Source: Absidia repens
Lineage: Eukaryota; Mucoromycota; Mucoromycetes; Mucorales; Cunninghamellaceae
DNA: 64,000 bases
Assembly: GCA_002105175.1 (NCBI GenBank)
Contig: MCGE01000002.1
Location: 2,447,102 to 2,511,101, forward strand
Direction: 5' to 3'
Under the pieces are notes generated by a model, which did no database searches, had not been told where the DNA came from, and worked only from the letters and a program-made list of their open reading frames with translations. Positions within the stretch are counted from its first letter, which is position 1; each line of letters starts with the position of its first letter. The position numbers and the translations under genes were made by a program. Positions 1 through 11,510 of this stretch are shown here, piece after piece.

Positions 1-310
1 CCAGCTCCGTATACTCCTCTGGTATAGAATCTATATCACCGCTTATCCCTTCCTTTCCCTATGCCTAAAAAATGAGCCAAACCACTATTTCAGTATACTT
101 ATATGATAACCGCTCATAAATTTTTCATAAGTCAAACAAGACAAACAAGAAGAATAAATAATGATGAATTTTATTTCAATGATAGGTACAATGTAAATAA
201 ACAACAATGAATGATGAAGATAAATGCAGGGAGGGGATTCTAATAAAGTCTATACTATGTAATAACAATAATACTAAAAAGAAAGATCTGTGATAATATC
301 TATCTAATAA

Positions 311-443
311 CTACGTTACTTTGATTGGCGATGGTATATTAGAGGTGTGAGGGTGGGCGTTGCATGATATTTGATTTTTTGCTGCTTCCTTTGGTTGGTC
401 TTCTGTCGATGATGCCATTGAATCGTTCAAATTTTGTTGTTCC

Positions 444-503
<60 letters not shown>

Positions 504-1286
504 AGTTTTTCGTTTGCTTTTACGCTTTTAGGCGCTTTGGCAGGTTTTGGTGGTTTCCATAGTTCACCTCGGAGACATAACATTTCCAAACCAAGACCTG
601 CACCAGGAGACAGCAAAGGGTATACCGATTGTTCAAGATTGGCCACTTCCGAGCTGGTGAATTTACTTAGCACAAAATCCGCAACCACGTCTGGAGATCG
701 ATCTTCAGGTCGTCCAATTCCAATACGAACCCGTCTAAAAGCATCCGTACCAAGTTTTTCCATGACTGATTTGACTCCGTTATGTCCATTTGCCGATCCT
801 CCTGTCTTCAATGACAGTTTCCCCAATGGTCGTTGTAGATCGTCATGAAAGATATAGATATTAGATGGCGGTATAGATAATTCATTCACTGTGGTATATA
901 TAATAAGATCAAACTTAGTTTTATGCGTATCTCCTCACATTTTTCATATGCTATCAACTTACCAGCTTTTGCAACACAGGTCCCACTGACATTCATTAGT
1001 AACCGGGGCTTGATTAAAGTCAATTGTACATCCACTACTGTTTTTTTGGAGGCGATGGAGAATGCAGTTTGCGCCATATGAGATTTCCAAGGTCGATGTT
1101 GTGTCCAACTAAGATCAAGTTGTTTGGCAAGAGAATCCAGGACCATCATACCAACATTGTGACGGGTGTTTGGATGTGAGTAATTGCCCAAGCCTACAAA
1201 CTACATTATAAATATAAAATATATGAGTATAATTTGAAATAACAGCGTATAGTACAGTATTTTCTTACCAATAATTTGATCGTCAT
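311..1286 (-). CDS. PTH1: Peptidyl-tRNA hydrolase, bacterial/mitochondrial type, with C-terminal poly-Q tail
   Basis: Cleaves peptidyl-tRNAs released from stalled ribosomes; the eukaryotic members of this bacterial-type family usually serve mitochondria. I read three exons: 1286-1269 (MTIKLL), 1200-963 and 888-311, joined at GT-AG introns, giving 277 aa. The first join rebuilds the family start FVGLGNYSHPNTRHNVG, with the catalytic His in TRHNVG and the conserved Asn early in the domain. Next come LIKPRLLMNVSG and IYIFHDDL (conserved Asp), then GSANGHNGVKSV and RVRIGIGRP. Family proteins are about 190-200 residues; the extra C-terminus is low complexity with about 20 consecutive Gln codons near 443-502 and no recognisable domain. 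I see no obvious mitochondrial presequence. It is the first of four genes on this strand. Confidence 0.9.
443..502 (-). repeat. CAA trinucleotide repeat coding poly-glutamine
   Basis: About 20 tandem CAA codons (TTG on the plus strand) encode an uninterrupted Gln run in the tail of the peptidyl-tRNA hydrolase. Near-pure codon identity suggests recent slippage expansion, so its length probably varies between strains. Confidence 0.9.
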
Positions 1287-1606
1287 AAGTGGTATGTGAT
1301 GGATGAAGTGTATGAGATATAAAGGAATAAAAAAAAATAACAAACAGGCGAAATATATATTTTGATATGATTCAAACCCCGTTGACTCTATCCGCAGCAA
1401 AAATCATGACGAGTGAGCAATGTACGGTATTTCTACCCAAAATGGAGATGTATGAGTAACTAGCTTGGTTTATTGAAAGTGTTCGTTGACAAAAATACTG
1501 ACGGTAATACTAATAATAATGATTTTGATGATGATGATAATGATGATGATGATGGTAGTAAAAATAATAAAACTAAGAAAAATAATAAAAACAATAATAA
1601 TAATAC

Positions 1607-2780
1607 TCAAAACAATACGTACTGCTGGTAATAATCAATCAACTACGAAGAAAAAAAAAAGGTGTCAGTCAAACCAAATCAAATCAGCTCCACAACCATA
1701 GATTCTTGATAACTTACATGCTGAGGGCAGTATTTTCTGATTTCATTAATGCTATGTAAAGAGTAATCCCCGTTGCGCCTAAAGTAATTAAACGCATGAT
1801 TAATCATCCCTTTTTGTATTCTTCATCCTATTTTGTACGTACCATTTCAGTATTGCTTTATCCTTGTTCCGTTCACAATCATTTTTGCCCATCATGACCA
1901 CTATACAATCTACCTTGTCGTCCCAATCGATATAATCTGAAGGGTATGTATCGTCGACAATGACCGTAATTTTTTCAGAGGCGCCGTCTTCGTTTTCCAA
2001 ATCATAGGTAATACGATCCAGTCCATCGTCATACCCATTTTCCATATCTTCATCCAAAGACTGTTGATTTTCTTGTTGTTCTAGATCAACGGTATCGGTG
2101 TCCATAAGACCCACTTCATCTCCATATTTATCATCGTCGTCATCAGTATCGCCTTCGTCCAATGATGCCACTTTAGCCTTTTTAGCACTGGCTGTTGAAG
2201 CATCGTCTTCATCGCCATTCACTTTCCTCTTGCCATCGAAACCGGAAAGGTTGTCGCTTGTGTGAGATGAAATGGTATCGGACGATACTGCCCGTTTCAA
2301 CTTGGGAGCTTTTTTGGGATTCCGTGTTTTTTTCGCCTTGAAAGATTTGAAATACTGATCAACGATATCTTTGGCAGCACTAACATACCAAAAAATGAAA
2401 AAAATGTCGATGTCCACTAAACATTGGGTGTTCAATCATCATTACAAAAAAGAAAAAATAAAAGATCAAAACTTACGAGAGATTTTCCTCAGGTTCCCAG
2501 GTGTTGGCTTCGTCATCGTAGTCTTTCCATTTTACCAAAAATTCATTTCGACCTCTCTACCAATTAAAAAAACAGTTAGCTATTGTCAGTTACAATCAAG
2601 TGGTAGTTTGGTCGTCTTTATCCTTTTCTTGCTTTTGCATACTTTTTTTCTATGTTTAAGAATAGCCTCAACTTCATATTCATCTTCAGAGATAAGTTGA
2701 TCTTCTAGGTCTTCCAGATGATTTTGTTGGTTTCCAAGTTTTACATGTCCTCCGAAACTGTCGTCGTCGGAATCACTCAT
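1607..2780 (-). CDS. HP1: Heterochromatin protein 1 (chromodomain plus chromoshadow domain)
   Basis: Reads H3K9-methyl marks through the chromodomain and dimerises through the chromoshadow domain to build heterochromatin. Five exons: 2780-2643, 2556-2477, 2379-1843, 1778-1718 and 1642-1607, totalling 852 nt and 283 aa. The exon 1/2 join yields EYEVEAILKHRKKRGRNEF followed by LVKWKDYDDEANTWEPEENL, a classic chromodomain whose aromatic cage is Y, W and W/Y. An acidic, lysine-rich hinge follows (residues about 95-200). The chromoshadow domain appears only after splicing out the gtacgt intron: AILKWRNGDYSLHSINEIRK, then YCPQHLIDYYQQYVLF and stop. Reading through that intron gives a false C-terminus stopping at 1800. 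The closest known type is Swi6/HP1. Divergence from metazoan HP1 is moderate. Confidence 0.92.
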
Positions 2781-3243
2781 TTTGATATTTTGTTATATTT
2801 CTAAACAAGATGCACATTTGAGTTGTTTTTTGTTTTTTTTTTTTTGGCTATATATTATATTCAGGCTCCGTTTTGTCTAATTTAAATCAGAAAGCATCCA
2901 TTTCAACTGTCATGCGTAGGCAAATGAATGCTTGCCACTAATTTCGACCCAACAACCTTGATCGATTTGCTGCCCAAAATAGACTCATCTATTGTATCCT
3001 GTATCTCATTCCCGATTTTTCTGTCCATACCCAACATTACCAATACTGAGTTTTAAAAAAAGAACGCGTCGTCAATAATAATAAAAAAGAAAACTATAAT
3101 ACATATTTGCTTTACAAAAAGTATTCAAACTTTTTCGATATTCCTTGCTTTATTTAAATTGATAAATAGAAGTGGGGAGAATCATATACTAAAAAAAAGT
3201 TGGGGGAATATACAATAATAGAATAAGGTACAGAGCAATAAAT

Positions 3244-3703
3244 CTATTGGAGTTCACGGTCATAGTAAGAATCGAGTTCAGATTCAGCATGACGCTTGGC
3301 CTTTTGCTTGTCAATGAAGTCCAAACCCTTGGTTTCAATGCTATTAACAAATATAAAATTTAGTGTCGGCTACTTCTCTTCATCCGCGTTTGTTTTTTTA
3401 AGAAAAAAAGCAATACTTACAGCTTGTCAAGAGCACCACCAGCGAAACCAGCGAGGATTTGCTTAGCCTTGGCGTGTTCAACGGGCTTGCCATTCTTTTC
3501 GCAATGTTCGTTGTAGGCCTTGAGGGCTTGGTAAGCGGCGGCACCAGCAATGGCTTCGTGGGTAAGAGAACCCTTGTGTTCATCAGAAGCGTTGTTCACT
3601 TCTTCGTGGTGCTTGCCAAAGAAATCAGAGAGACCCCTAGAGTAATAAAAAAAAAATGAGTTTCTTGTTTAAATTTACCATGGCTGGTAGGGATCACTTA
3701 CAT
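3244..3703 (-). CDS. CipC-like / DUF3759 stress-response protein with a split start codon
   Basis: Small soluble fungal protein of the CipC (concanamycin-induced protein C) family; members are strongly expressed and stress-responsive, but their biochemical role is unknown. Exons 3703-3702 (only AT), 3636-3421 and 3340-3244 sum to 315 nt, 104 aa. Splicing AT to GGGTCTC creates ATG GGT, giving MGLSDFFGKHHEEVNNASDE, the usual MG-x-D-start of this family. HKGSLTHEAIAGAAAYQALK and a central KNGKPVEH follow, then GLDFIDKQKAKRHAESELD near the end. Unspliced, the start reads ATG TAA, so no product is made unless intron 1 is removed. The internal Met-Asn reading near 3599 would lose the conserved N-terminus. 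A TATA-like stretch lies just upstream. Confidence 0.85.
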
Positions 3704-4844
3704 GTTGTATAAATAAGTTAAATAATAGAGAAATTATAAAGAAAAAAAAACGAAAATGGAGGATTTCGATCCTTTTTATATCTTTTTTCAGCGCCATTTA
3801 TTCCTGAAGTCGCAATAAAAATAATAAGGTGTTGTAGTACAAAGCCGCATAGTGCATGTAACCAGTGATTAGCGTCCTTTCACGTACCTAAAGACGTGTC
3901 ACCTATCATTTTTTATTCCCTTTTTTTCTACTTCTCCTTTCCCCTTTTTGACATGGCAATTGTATATCAGAATCATCGTTAGCATATGCCAGCCGAGAAA
4001 TAACGAATTTAAAGGATATATGGATATACGTGATATTCAGGCACCAAAATGATCCTCCCGCCCAGCCGCTTGCGGCGTTTGAATAATGCGAGAAATTAGC
4101 TGTACTTACCTTTTATGAAGCATTTACCGATAATGAGGGTAGCCCATTTAGTTTTGTCTTGCCAAGCAGCTATTAGGATTGACGTAGCTTTTCTACAAAT
4201 GTTTCCAGCCACAGGGACGATTATGGTTAAACAGTAACCTGTTATTTGATGCCGTTCACCCGTATTGCTTCATCATCTTCTCGCCATTCTTCAAGTTCGA
4301 AACCTCATGGGTACACAATCTGCACCGTCGTGTATCAAAGAAGAGCATCGTTATGCCGTTCATCCATTTTTCAGCGGAAAATTTTTAGTTTTGTCATGTC
4401 ATATCAAAATTTCGACGTCTAGATGTATATCATGTATAAAAATAGACTTTTTTAATCTTTTCTGTTTTTGACTCGGCGCAAAATGGGGTACATCATTCGG
4501 ACTTTTTAACTTGACCTCGGCCGTCTGGCTAGATGTGTAACAGACGCTAAAAACATCTTCCCCCGCTCAGTTTGTTCCTTTTTTAACATTTCAATATCTG
4601 CCTGCTTGTCCTTATGACGAAATCAACATGAGAAAAGCCCACTCACATATGCCATACACACACACACAAACACCTTCACACACATAAAAAAAAGGCGCCA
4701 TACATACATAGAATAGCACATATTTTCACAAAATCGTGTGTATCATCAATTCAACAAATAAATCAGCATGAATATTTTTTTTTATTCACAAGTCAACACA
4801 AAAGCTTAAGCTAACCTAAAAACTAAACTAAATGTATCATCCTA
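3704..4844. other. Intergenic 1.1 kb, promoter side of the CipC-like gene
   Basis: No gene seen. It holds AT-rich promoter sequence of the minus-strand CipC-like gene and a short CA-rich stretch near 4655-4685 before the 3' end of the CDP-diacylglycerol synthase gene. ORFs here are short and lack family motifs. Confidence 0.6.
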
Positions 4845-5508
4845 TCATAGCACCAAAGCTTTAATATATACTAAAGTAAAGAGCCCCATCAACAAATGGC
4901 AGTCCATCCTATCAGTCATTCCACCGTGTCCTGGGATCCATTGGTCAAAATCCTTCACGCCTTTAGCACGTTTCAGCGAACTTGCAAAAAACCCACCGAA
5001 CGGAGCCATTAAAGATGCATACATTGCCAATGCTAGACCATGATATTCAAAATGGTTATATTGGTGATGATAATTTCCAGTCGTGTTCTTCAGCCATTGA
5101 GTAATTGGTGGGGCATTCTTCAGCAAAAAAAAAAAAAGGAGTGAATTGATGAAACGAAAAACAAATATAGCGTCATATAGTATTATACCGCAACTGCATA
5201 CCTTTAAAAAAAGATATTCATATTGAGCAAGCCAATTGGAGAACTAGATGATGAATGAGATTTAATATCAGAATAAGCTAGATCCCTTTTTTGTTCATCT
5301 TACCACATAGCCAATGACCATTGTGATAAGCCAAGCACCAATAAATCCTTCCAACGTTTTATTCGGGCTAACAGAGATAAGCTTCCTTTGACCAAAGCAT
5401 CGTCCACATATATAGGCGCCAATATCATTGCATACTACAAGTGAGCAAGGGAGAAGAAACCTATAAACGAACGCGAGGGGATTGAGTGCAATGTTTTTTA
5501 TTTCAAGT

Positions 5509-5551
<43 letters not shown>

Positions 5552-6228
5552 GGATGCTTTCTTACCAGTAAAGTCCTTGGCTAAGGTTTAAATACAAGAC
5601 ATAAACTTGGGTGACTGTAATGGTATTGAGAAAATGAATCCAGAAAAAATGACCCAGCTGTAAAAGTAAATCATCAATACAAAGGAATATGACAGAAATC
5701 ACAAACCCTATTCAAGGAAAACAAGCACTTATGAGAGAGAGAAGAAAAAAAAAAAACGAAGCTTGTTTGGCATGACTTACAACTTGTATAGGCGAGGAAA
5801 GAACCAAGGCGAAGCCAACTCGTATAAACTATATCCAACGAGAGGGTTTCCCCAAGAATCCAAACACTCCATATAGAAAACAGGTACCTATTCAGATAAT
5901 TATGCGTTAGAATACAAAATACAATATGGGATATTGCATTACCTACCAGTCAAGATAATCTTGCTGTTGCTGTTTCTTTTTCATTTCGTTGTTCGTAAAG
6001 AGATATAAGCCTTGTAATTCCTGCATATTAAAAATAAAGAAGGTAGTTGGTTTTGGGTCACTTTTGTTTTGGGGGAGAGGGATATAGAATGGTTAGCTTT
6101 ACCTGAAACAATTTGACTTGAATGGCATAAAGAGAGAGCATTATAGCGCGTTCACCTAGTAGGACGATGCCAACTAGCAAGGTCACCATTAAGCAAGAGT
6201 ACATAAAACGTGAATACAAATTGGACAT
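4845..6228 (-). CDS. CDS1: Phosphatidate cytidylyltransferase (CDP-diacylglycerol synthase)
   Basis: ER membrane enzyme: phosphatidate + CTP to CDP-diacylglycerol + PPi, entry point to phosphatidylinositol and cardiolipin. Seven exons from the only in-frame Met I trust: 6228-6103, 6020-5947, 5887-5781, 5707-5566, 5460-5304, 5243-5202, 5117-4845 (921 nt, 306 aa). Signature stretches are VVCNDIGAYICGRCFG, SPNKTLEGFIGAW and MAPFGGFFASSLKRA, with KDFDQWIPGHGGMTDRMDC as the diagnostic Cds motif near the C-terminus. Several hydrophobic helices are present. Family members are about 400-460 aa, so the N-terminus is probably incomplete here. The frame stays open upstream of 6228 to at least 6340, and a tag acceptor sits at about 6270 (see findings). 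Divergently arranged with glutaminyl-tRNA synthetase. Confidence 0.88.
5514..5549. repeat. (GA)n microsatellite inside a CDS1 intron
   Basis: A pure GA/TC dinucleotide tract of about 36 bp lies in the intron between the exons ending at 5566 and starting at 5460. On the coding strand it forms the pyrimidine-rich part of the intron. Confidence 0.9.
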
Positions 6229-6428
6229 TGGTATAGAGTGAAAGATGATATCTATTTTTTTAGTATTTGCCTTGGTTTCATTGCTAGTATTTATAGTAGA
6301 GAGATATTGGGATGCATAGTGATATAAAACACCCCTTTTTATTTCGCAAGAATGATGAATAAAAAAAATCCGAGATACGCAAAAGCCTGCCCATCTCAGG
6401 ATTTTTCAAAGTCAGTCGCAGTCCAACC

Positions 6429-6459
<31 letters not shown>

Positions 6460-6512
6460 ACCTCCTATCTTCTTTTTTTCTTTTTGTTCATATCTTTCAT
6501 TCTTCAATTACT
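6229..6512. promoter_or_regulatory. Divergent promoter of CDS1 and GLN4 with poly-A tract
   Basis: About 280 bp separates the two start codons. It contains an uninterrupted run of 28 A (about 6429-6456), a nucleosome-disfavouring feature common in fungal promoters, followed by a CT-rich leader before the GlnRS ATG. Part of it may be the missing 5' exon of CDS1. Confidence 0.6.
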
Positions 6513-9222
6513 ATGGACGACCTGATTCCTATTTTTATGAAAATCGGCTTATCCGAACAAAAGGCCAAAGATACAGCAAAAAACAAAAAATTAGCTCCTA
6601 CGTTGGAATCCGTCATCGATGAAGCCAAGGTACGTGAATCAGGCTGCGACAAGGACATTGGGAACCTCTTATACAATATTGCCTCTACTATTACCAAAGA
6701 AGCTCAACCTCATCGTACTTATATTGTAAACAAAATTACAAACGGTGATTTGAAAACAACTGACCAAGTCGCTGGTAAGCATGATAAAACAACAACCTAT
6801 TTTTATATATGGACAAAAAAGCAAGGAGTCAGGAGAGCTCATACATTATTTTTGCTTGTTTTGTTTGATTTAGCTGCGATCAAGTTTGTGGAAGATTTAG
6901 ACACTATTGATGAGTCCGCTTTCAACGATGCTTCCGGTGTCGGTAAGTGCTAGACAATTCAGTAGTAGCCTCACCAGTATGACTCACTCTTTATTGTTGA
7001 TGGGGTTTTCTTTTTTGTTTCAGGGGTGGTGACTACCGCGGATGATATCAAGCAAGCCATTAGTGACTACATTGAACTCAACAAGGAAAATATTGTGGCC
7101 AACCGATACAAGACACTGGGACCTTCTTTGGCTGCTGCTCGCAAATTGCCCAGTATCCGATGGGCGGATGGTGGTTTGACCAAGACTGAATTGGAAGCTC
7201 AATATCTGGCATTACTTGGACCCAAGGATGAACGTGATGTGCCTCAAAAGAAGAAGAAGGAACCCAAGGCCAAAAAGACTGCTGCTGCTTCCACTGCTAC
7301 TGCTTCTGTTGCTGCTGAAGAAGAAAAACAAGATCCTACCAAGATGTTCTTTGAAGGTGAATTGGCCAAATTACACAAGCCCGGCGGTAACAAACAAATC
7401 AAGCCTGAACTTATGGAACAACACTTGAAGACGACTGGTGGCAAGGTGATGACTCGCTTCCCTCCTGAACCCAATGGTTACCTCCATATCGGTCACGCCA
7501 AGGCGATTAATGTCAGTTTTGGTTATGCAAAAGCTTATGATGGATTGTGCTATCTCCGATACGACGACACCAACCCTGAAGCTGAAGAAGAAAAATACTT
7601 TACCTCGATTCTGGAAACCGTCCGTTGGCTTGGATTTGAACCTTGGAAGATCACCTATTCTAGCGACTATTTCCAACAACTATACGATTTGGCTATTCAA
7701 CTGATCAAAAGTGGACATGCCTATACGTGTCAATGTACTGGGGAAGAAATCCATGCTGCTCGTGGTGGGGATGAAGGTGGACCTCGTGTGGCGTGTGCTC
7801 ATCGTGAACGGCCCATGGAAGAAACCCTCGACCAATTCATCAAGATGAAAGAAGGTGGTTACAAGGAAGGTGAAATCACATTGCGTATGAAGATGGATCT
7901 TGAAAATGGCAACCCTCAGTTCTGGGATTTGATCGCTTACCGTGTGTTGTATACGCCTCATCACCGTACTGGCTCCCAATGGTGCATTTATCCTACTTAC
8001 GACTATACCCATTGTTTGGTCGATTCTTTTGAAAACATCACTCACTCGCTTTGTACTACCGAATTCAGACAATCCCGTGAAAGCTACTATTGGTTGGTCG
8101 ATGCTCTTCAGGTCTATAAACCTGTCCAGTGGGAATATGGACGTCTCAACGTGACCAACACCATCATGTCCAAGCGCAAGATTCTCAATATGGTCAACAA
8201 TGGTCATGTTCATGATTGGTAAGTGTGGTTTGAAATGAATGGGGTAGAGGGTGAAGACGCCAGATATCGTTAGAATTTTTATTTATTTATTCCTCTCTCT
8301 CTCTCTCCCCCATTTTATTTATTTATTTATTAGGGATGATCCTCGACTTTATACTCTTGTTGGTATTCGACGACGTGGTGTACCTCCTCAAGCCATCAAC
8401 AACTTTGTGCTCGAATTGGGTGTGACAACCAACAAGACTGTGATTGATGTATTACGATTTGATGCCAAGACACGCGAAATTCTTGATAACATGACACCAA
8501 GATTGATGGCGATTACAGATCCTCTCAAGGTGGTGTTGACGAATTTGCCCGATGATTACATTGAACAGGTGGTGGTGCCCAACAAACCTCGTGACCCCAG
8601 CATGGGTGAAGTCAAGGTGCCATTTACTAAGGTATTGTACATTGATCGCTCGGATTTCCGTGAACAAGACTCCAAAGACTTTTACCGTTTGGCCCCAGGC
8701 AAGTCGGTTGGTTTGTTGCACTTGAAGCATCCCATCCATATTGTTGATATCAAGAAGGACGATCAAGGCAAGGTGCAAGAATTGGTGTGTGAATACGAAA
8801 ACAATGTGACATTCAAGAAACCCAAGACTTACATCCATTGGGTCGCCGAATCACCTGAACACAACTCGCCTGTGAAACTCGACGAAGTACGACTCTACCA
8901 AGCTCTCTTCAAACACGATAATCCCGATCGCGCCGAAGGTGGTTACATTAAGGACATCAATGAAAACTCGCTGGAAATTGTCAAGGGTGCCATTGCCAAT
9001 GTGGGTATTTATGATCATATTGCGGACTGGATCAAGACAACGGGTGGCAAGGACAAGGAAAGTATGCGCTGGCAATTTGTGCGTACCGGTTACTTTTGTT
9101 TGGACTGGGATAGTGAAATTGATATGGAACTGGCGAAACAAGGCAATATCAAGGATGCTCTTCGACGCTTGGTGGTCAATCGCACTGTTACTTTGAAGGA
9201 AGACACTGGCAAGTCTTCCTAA
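6513..9222 (+). CDS. GLN4: Glutaminyl-tRNA synthetase (cytosolic)
   Basis: Class Ic synthetase charging tRNA-Gln. Exons 6513-6774, 6874-6942, 7024-8218 and 8334-9222 sum to 2415 nt, 804 aa. Residues 1-190 form the eukaryote-specific N-terminal helical domain, followed by a Lys/Ala-rich linker (PQKKKKEPKAKK). The Rossmann core starts with the HIGH motif in FPPEPNGYLHIGHAKAI, continues through YLRYDDTNPEAEEEKY, and carries the KMSKS-type loop as NTIMSKRKI close to the end of exon 3. Exon 4 opens with DDPRLYTLVGIRRRGVPPQA and contains the two beta-barrel anticodon-binding domains. Length and domain order match yeast Gln4. The last intron falls directly after the MSKR helix (HDW|DD). The start is the first in-frame Met, after a CT-rich leader. 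Confidence 0.96.
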
Positions 9223-9738
9223 GATGGCTATCGAATGCGTTTTGACTTGTTGATTTTAGCTTTACTTGTTTTTAGTTTTAGTTTTTAGTTTGTTTTAGTT
9301 AGACTTATATAGTGTACTTTTAGTTATTATCATGGTGTTGATCAAAATAAAAAAAAAGTGGATGAGTGGAATGATATGCAACCTTGTTTTTAGTGTTACG
9401 TTGTACAATTTGGAATAAAAAAGGGGATCAGTATCAGATTTTTATTGGAAAATAAGAGAGAGGGGGCACTAAATTAATCAGGACTATAGGATGATGACGA
9501 TGATGAGAGGGTGTAAGTATGGGGTATATATATATTTATATTATATTTCGTCTAAAAACTTAGGATGATATTGTGAATGAAAATAGGGGAAGGATTAAAA
9601 CTGACGAAACAGTGGTGGTGATGAGTCTATGGTACTCTGAAATATATGTCTATCTATACTACTTGCTATATTAGTGAAGGGGAAAAGAGGGTGAAAAAAA
9701 AGGAAGGAAGAGGGGGTCAAGGACAATGAAATGTACAA
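9223..9738. other. Convergent intergenic spacer
   Basis: 3' flanks of GLN4 (+) and the zinc-ribbon gene (-). AATAAA-type poly(A) boxes are visible near 9346 and 9415. No gene seen. Confidence 0.6.
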
Positions 9739-10174
9739 TCAATAGCGGCATGATGAAACAGAATGGGCATATTTGTGATCATACGACACGCCATCATCAT
9801 CATCATCATCGGAAGAGGGCAGACTGGTATAACTAGTTGTCGTAGTTGTAGTTGTAGTGGTAAGGTAGCGTTGTAGGTTGGCATGGGACGCTTCGGCTGG
9901 CAATTCTGTGTTCTTCCAGCCACATTCACTACATTCATATCGTACAGAATTGGTGTCCTTGATTCGTTTGTTGAGTAAAATCAACTGTCGTTCACTTCTA
10001 GTCAATTGGACGGATGCTATGTGTTTACATTGTGGGCATGGATGGGATGCGTTTTCAAGAGATATCTTTCGCCCTGATTTGCTTGCTACAAAAAATATAG
10101 ACATGAGTGTGAGAAGGATGGTGGTGACGAAGAAGAAGAAAATTCTTACCAAATATAAAGGTGCTCGTTGTCAT
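9739..10174 (-). CDS. Small zinc-ribbon protein (zinc-ribbon 15-like)
   Basis: Two exons, 10174-10150 (MTTSTFIF) and 10085-9739, total 372 nt, 123 aa. The domain has two CxxC knuckles: HPCPQCKH near residue 22 and YECSECGWKN near residue 55, about 33 residues apart. An aromatic/aliphatic N-terminus (TFIF) resembles the FFIFG start of zinc-ribbon 15 proteins. The C-terminus is low complexity with nine Thr, then six Asp encoded by slipped repeats, and ends SVSSCRY. Zinc binding by the four Cys is a fair inference; cellular function is unknown. The exon 2 frame is open upstream, which can mislead to a longer hydrophobic start, but that extension reads through the intron. Confidence 0.75.
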
Positions 10175-11510
10175 TTTGAATTTAATACAGTAGAAAGAGA
10201 TAAAAGAAAGGAAAATGAATTCAAAAACAAGAAAAAGCAAAAACTTTTTGAAAACCCGCCAAGGGAAACTACTAAAAATAGGCAAGCAGATTTGCCACGT
10301 TTTTTTTTTTTTTTTTTTTTTTTTCAAGACACACAGAGGATTTTGACTGGATATGCTTTATATTCATCAAGCATTCTTCTAGTCATATGCGAAGTAGGGT
10401 AGTTTTGGGGAAGTCATACAACACCGTTTTCCCGTTGCAGCTAATTAAAATAAAGGCCCTCGTCCTCGCCAAGTTCAAATAATTTCACGGGTGATGATGA
10501 TAATTTAAGTTTGGATGATCGAACATGCACTGAAATTTCCCTTTAGAACTCCACTAGGAAGAAAAAAAAAAACAAAGAGGTCATTGTGTGGTTGAGCCAA
10601 GAGTATACTAACGTAAAATTACCCAAGAAAACGAGACGATGTTTCTTATCATACTTTTAATTTTGAATAACCGCTGATCCCCTCCCTAAAAATGATGTAG
10701 CGTATTCTGCTGTGCTGTGCTGTACTGTGCTGTGCTGCTATGCTCTGTGCTGTATTTGATACAAGGTCATGGCTACTTCCCTTTCGTCTGTGATAAGAAA
10801 AAACAGGTTTTTTTTTATGTTATCATATCCACGTTCCTTTTGAATGAAATCTTTAAAAAAGACGATACATTTGTTGACCAACGAGAAATGAAAGATTTGT
10901 TGCCTGCATTATTTATATTTTATGCAAAATGAAGTCCTTTAATGATATCAAAAATACCAAAAATAGCATTTTCCCTTATGATGAAAATTCTTTGTTGGTT
11001 GCTGCCAATAACGCCTGAGGTGCATCAGCGGGGTTTGAAGGGAAAACTGTATTTTACCGAGAATAAGCATATAAAGTATGATAACATATCAAGTGAGTCC
11101 CCTTGATCTATTTTTTTTAGATCATTAGCAATAGCTGTATTTATCAATGAGACTATTAACACCTTTCCCCCCTTTTTTTTTATCAAATTATTATCTAATT
11201 ATGTAGGCAAGGAGAATCTCATGCATCTTCTCACATAGCAGACGTCGCTGTGTTTAAAATTGGTTTTTTCTCTTCTTTTCTTTCCCCTTTTTCTAAATAT
11301 AAAATATATTCGTACGTCCCTCTTCCTCTCTTTCCCCTTTCCTTCATATTTCAATATTCTCCGTTTTGTACCCTTTTCTCCTTTTTTCTTTCTTTCTTTC
11401 TTTTATTTTTTTTCTTCTTTACTCTCTATTCTGTTTGTTTGCTTGTTTGCTTGTTTGCTTTTGTATTTGCTCAATCTATTTATGTTTTTGTGTATGCTGA
11501 TTCTTGTTCA
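10175..11510. other. Divergent intergenic region with tgctg repeats
   Basis: No gene seen between the zinc-ribbon gene (-) and the disordered protein (+). It contains a 22-T run near 10301-10324, a degenerate TGCTG/TGTGC tandem stretch at about 10707-10755, and a long CT-rich leader (11260-11500) before the next ATG. The CT leader is open in frame and gives a spurious Phe-rich extension. Confidence 0.6.

Noticed and set aside
1..310. Possible gene at the left edge
   Set aside because: Only AT-rich 3' flank of PTH1 with no motif-bearing frame.
10055..10402. Overlapping Lys- or Phe-rich ORFs on both strands
   Set aside because: Shadows of the zinc-ribbon gene, its first exon and a poly-T run.
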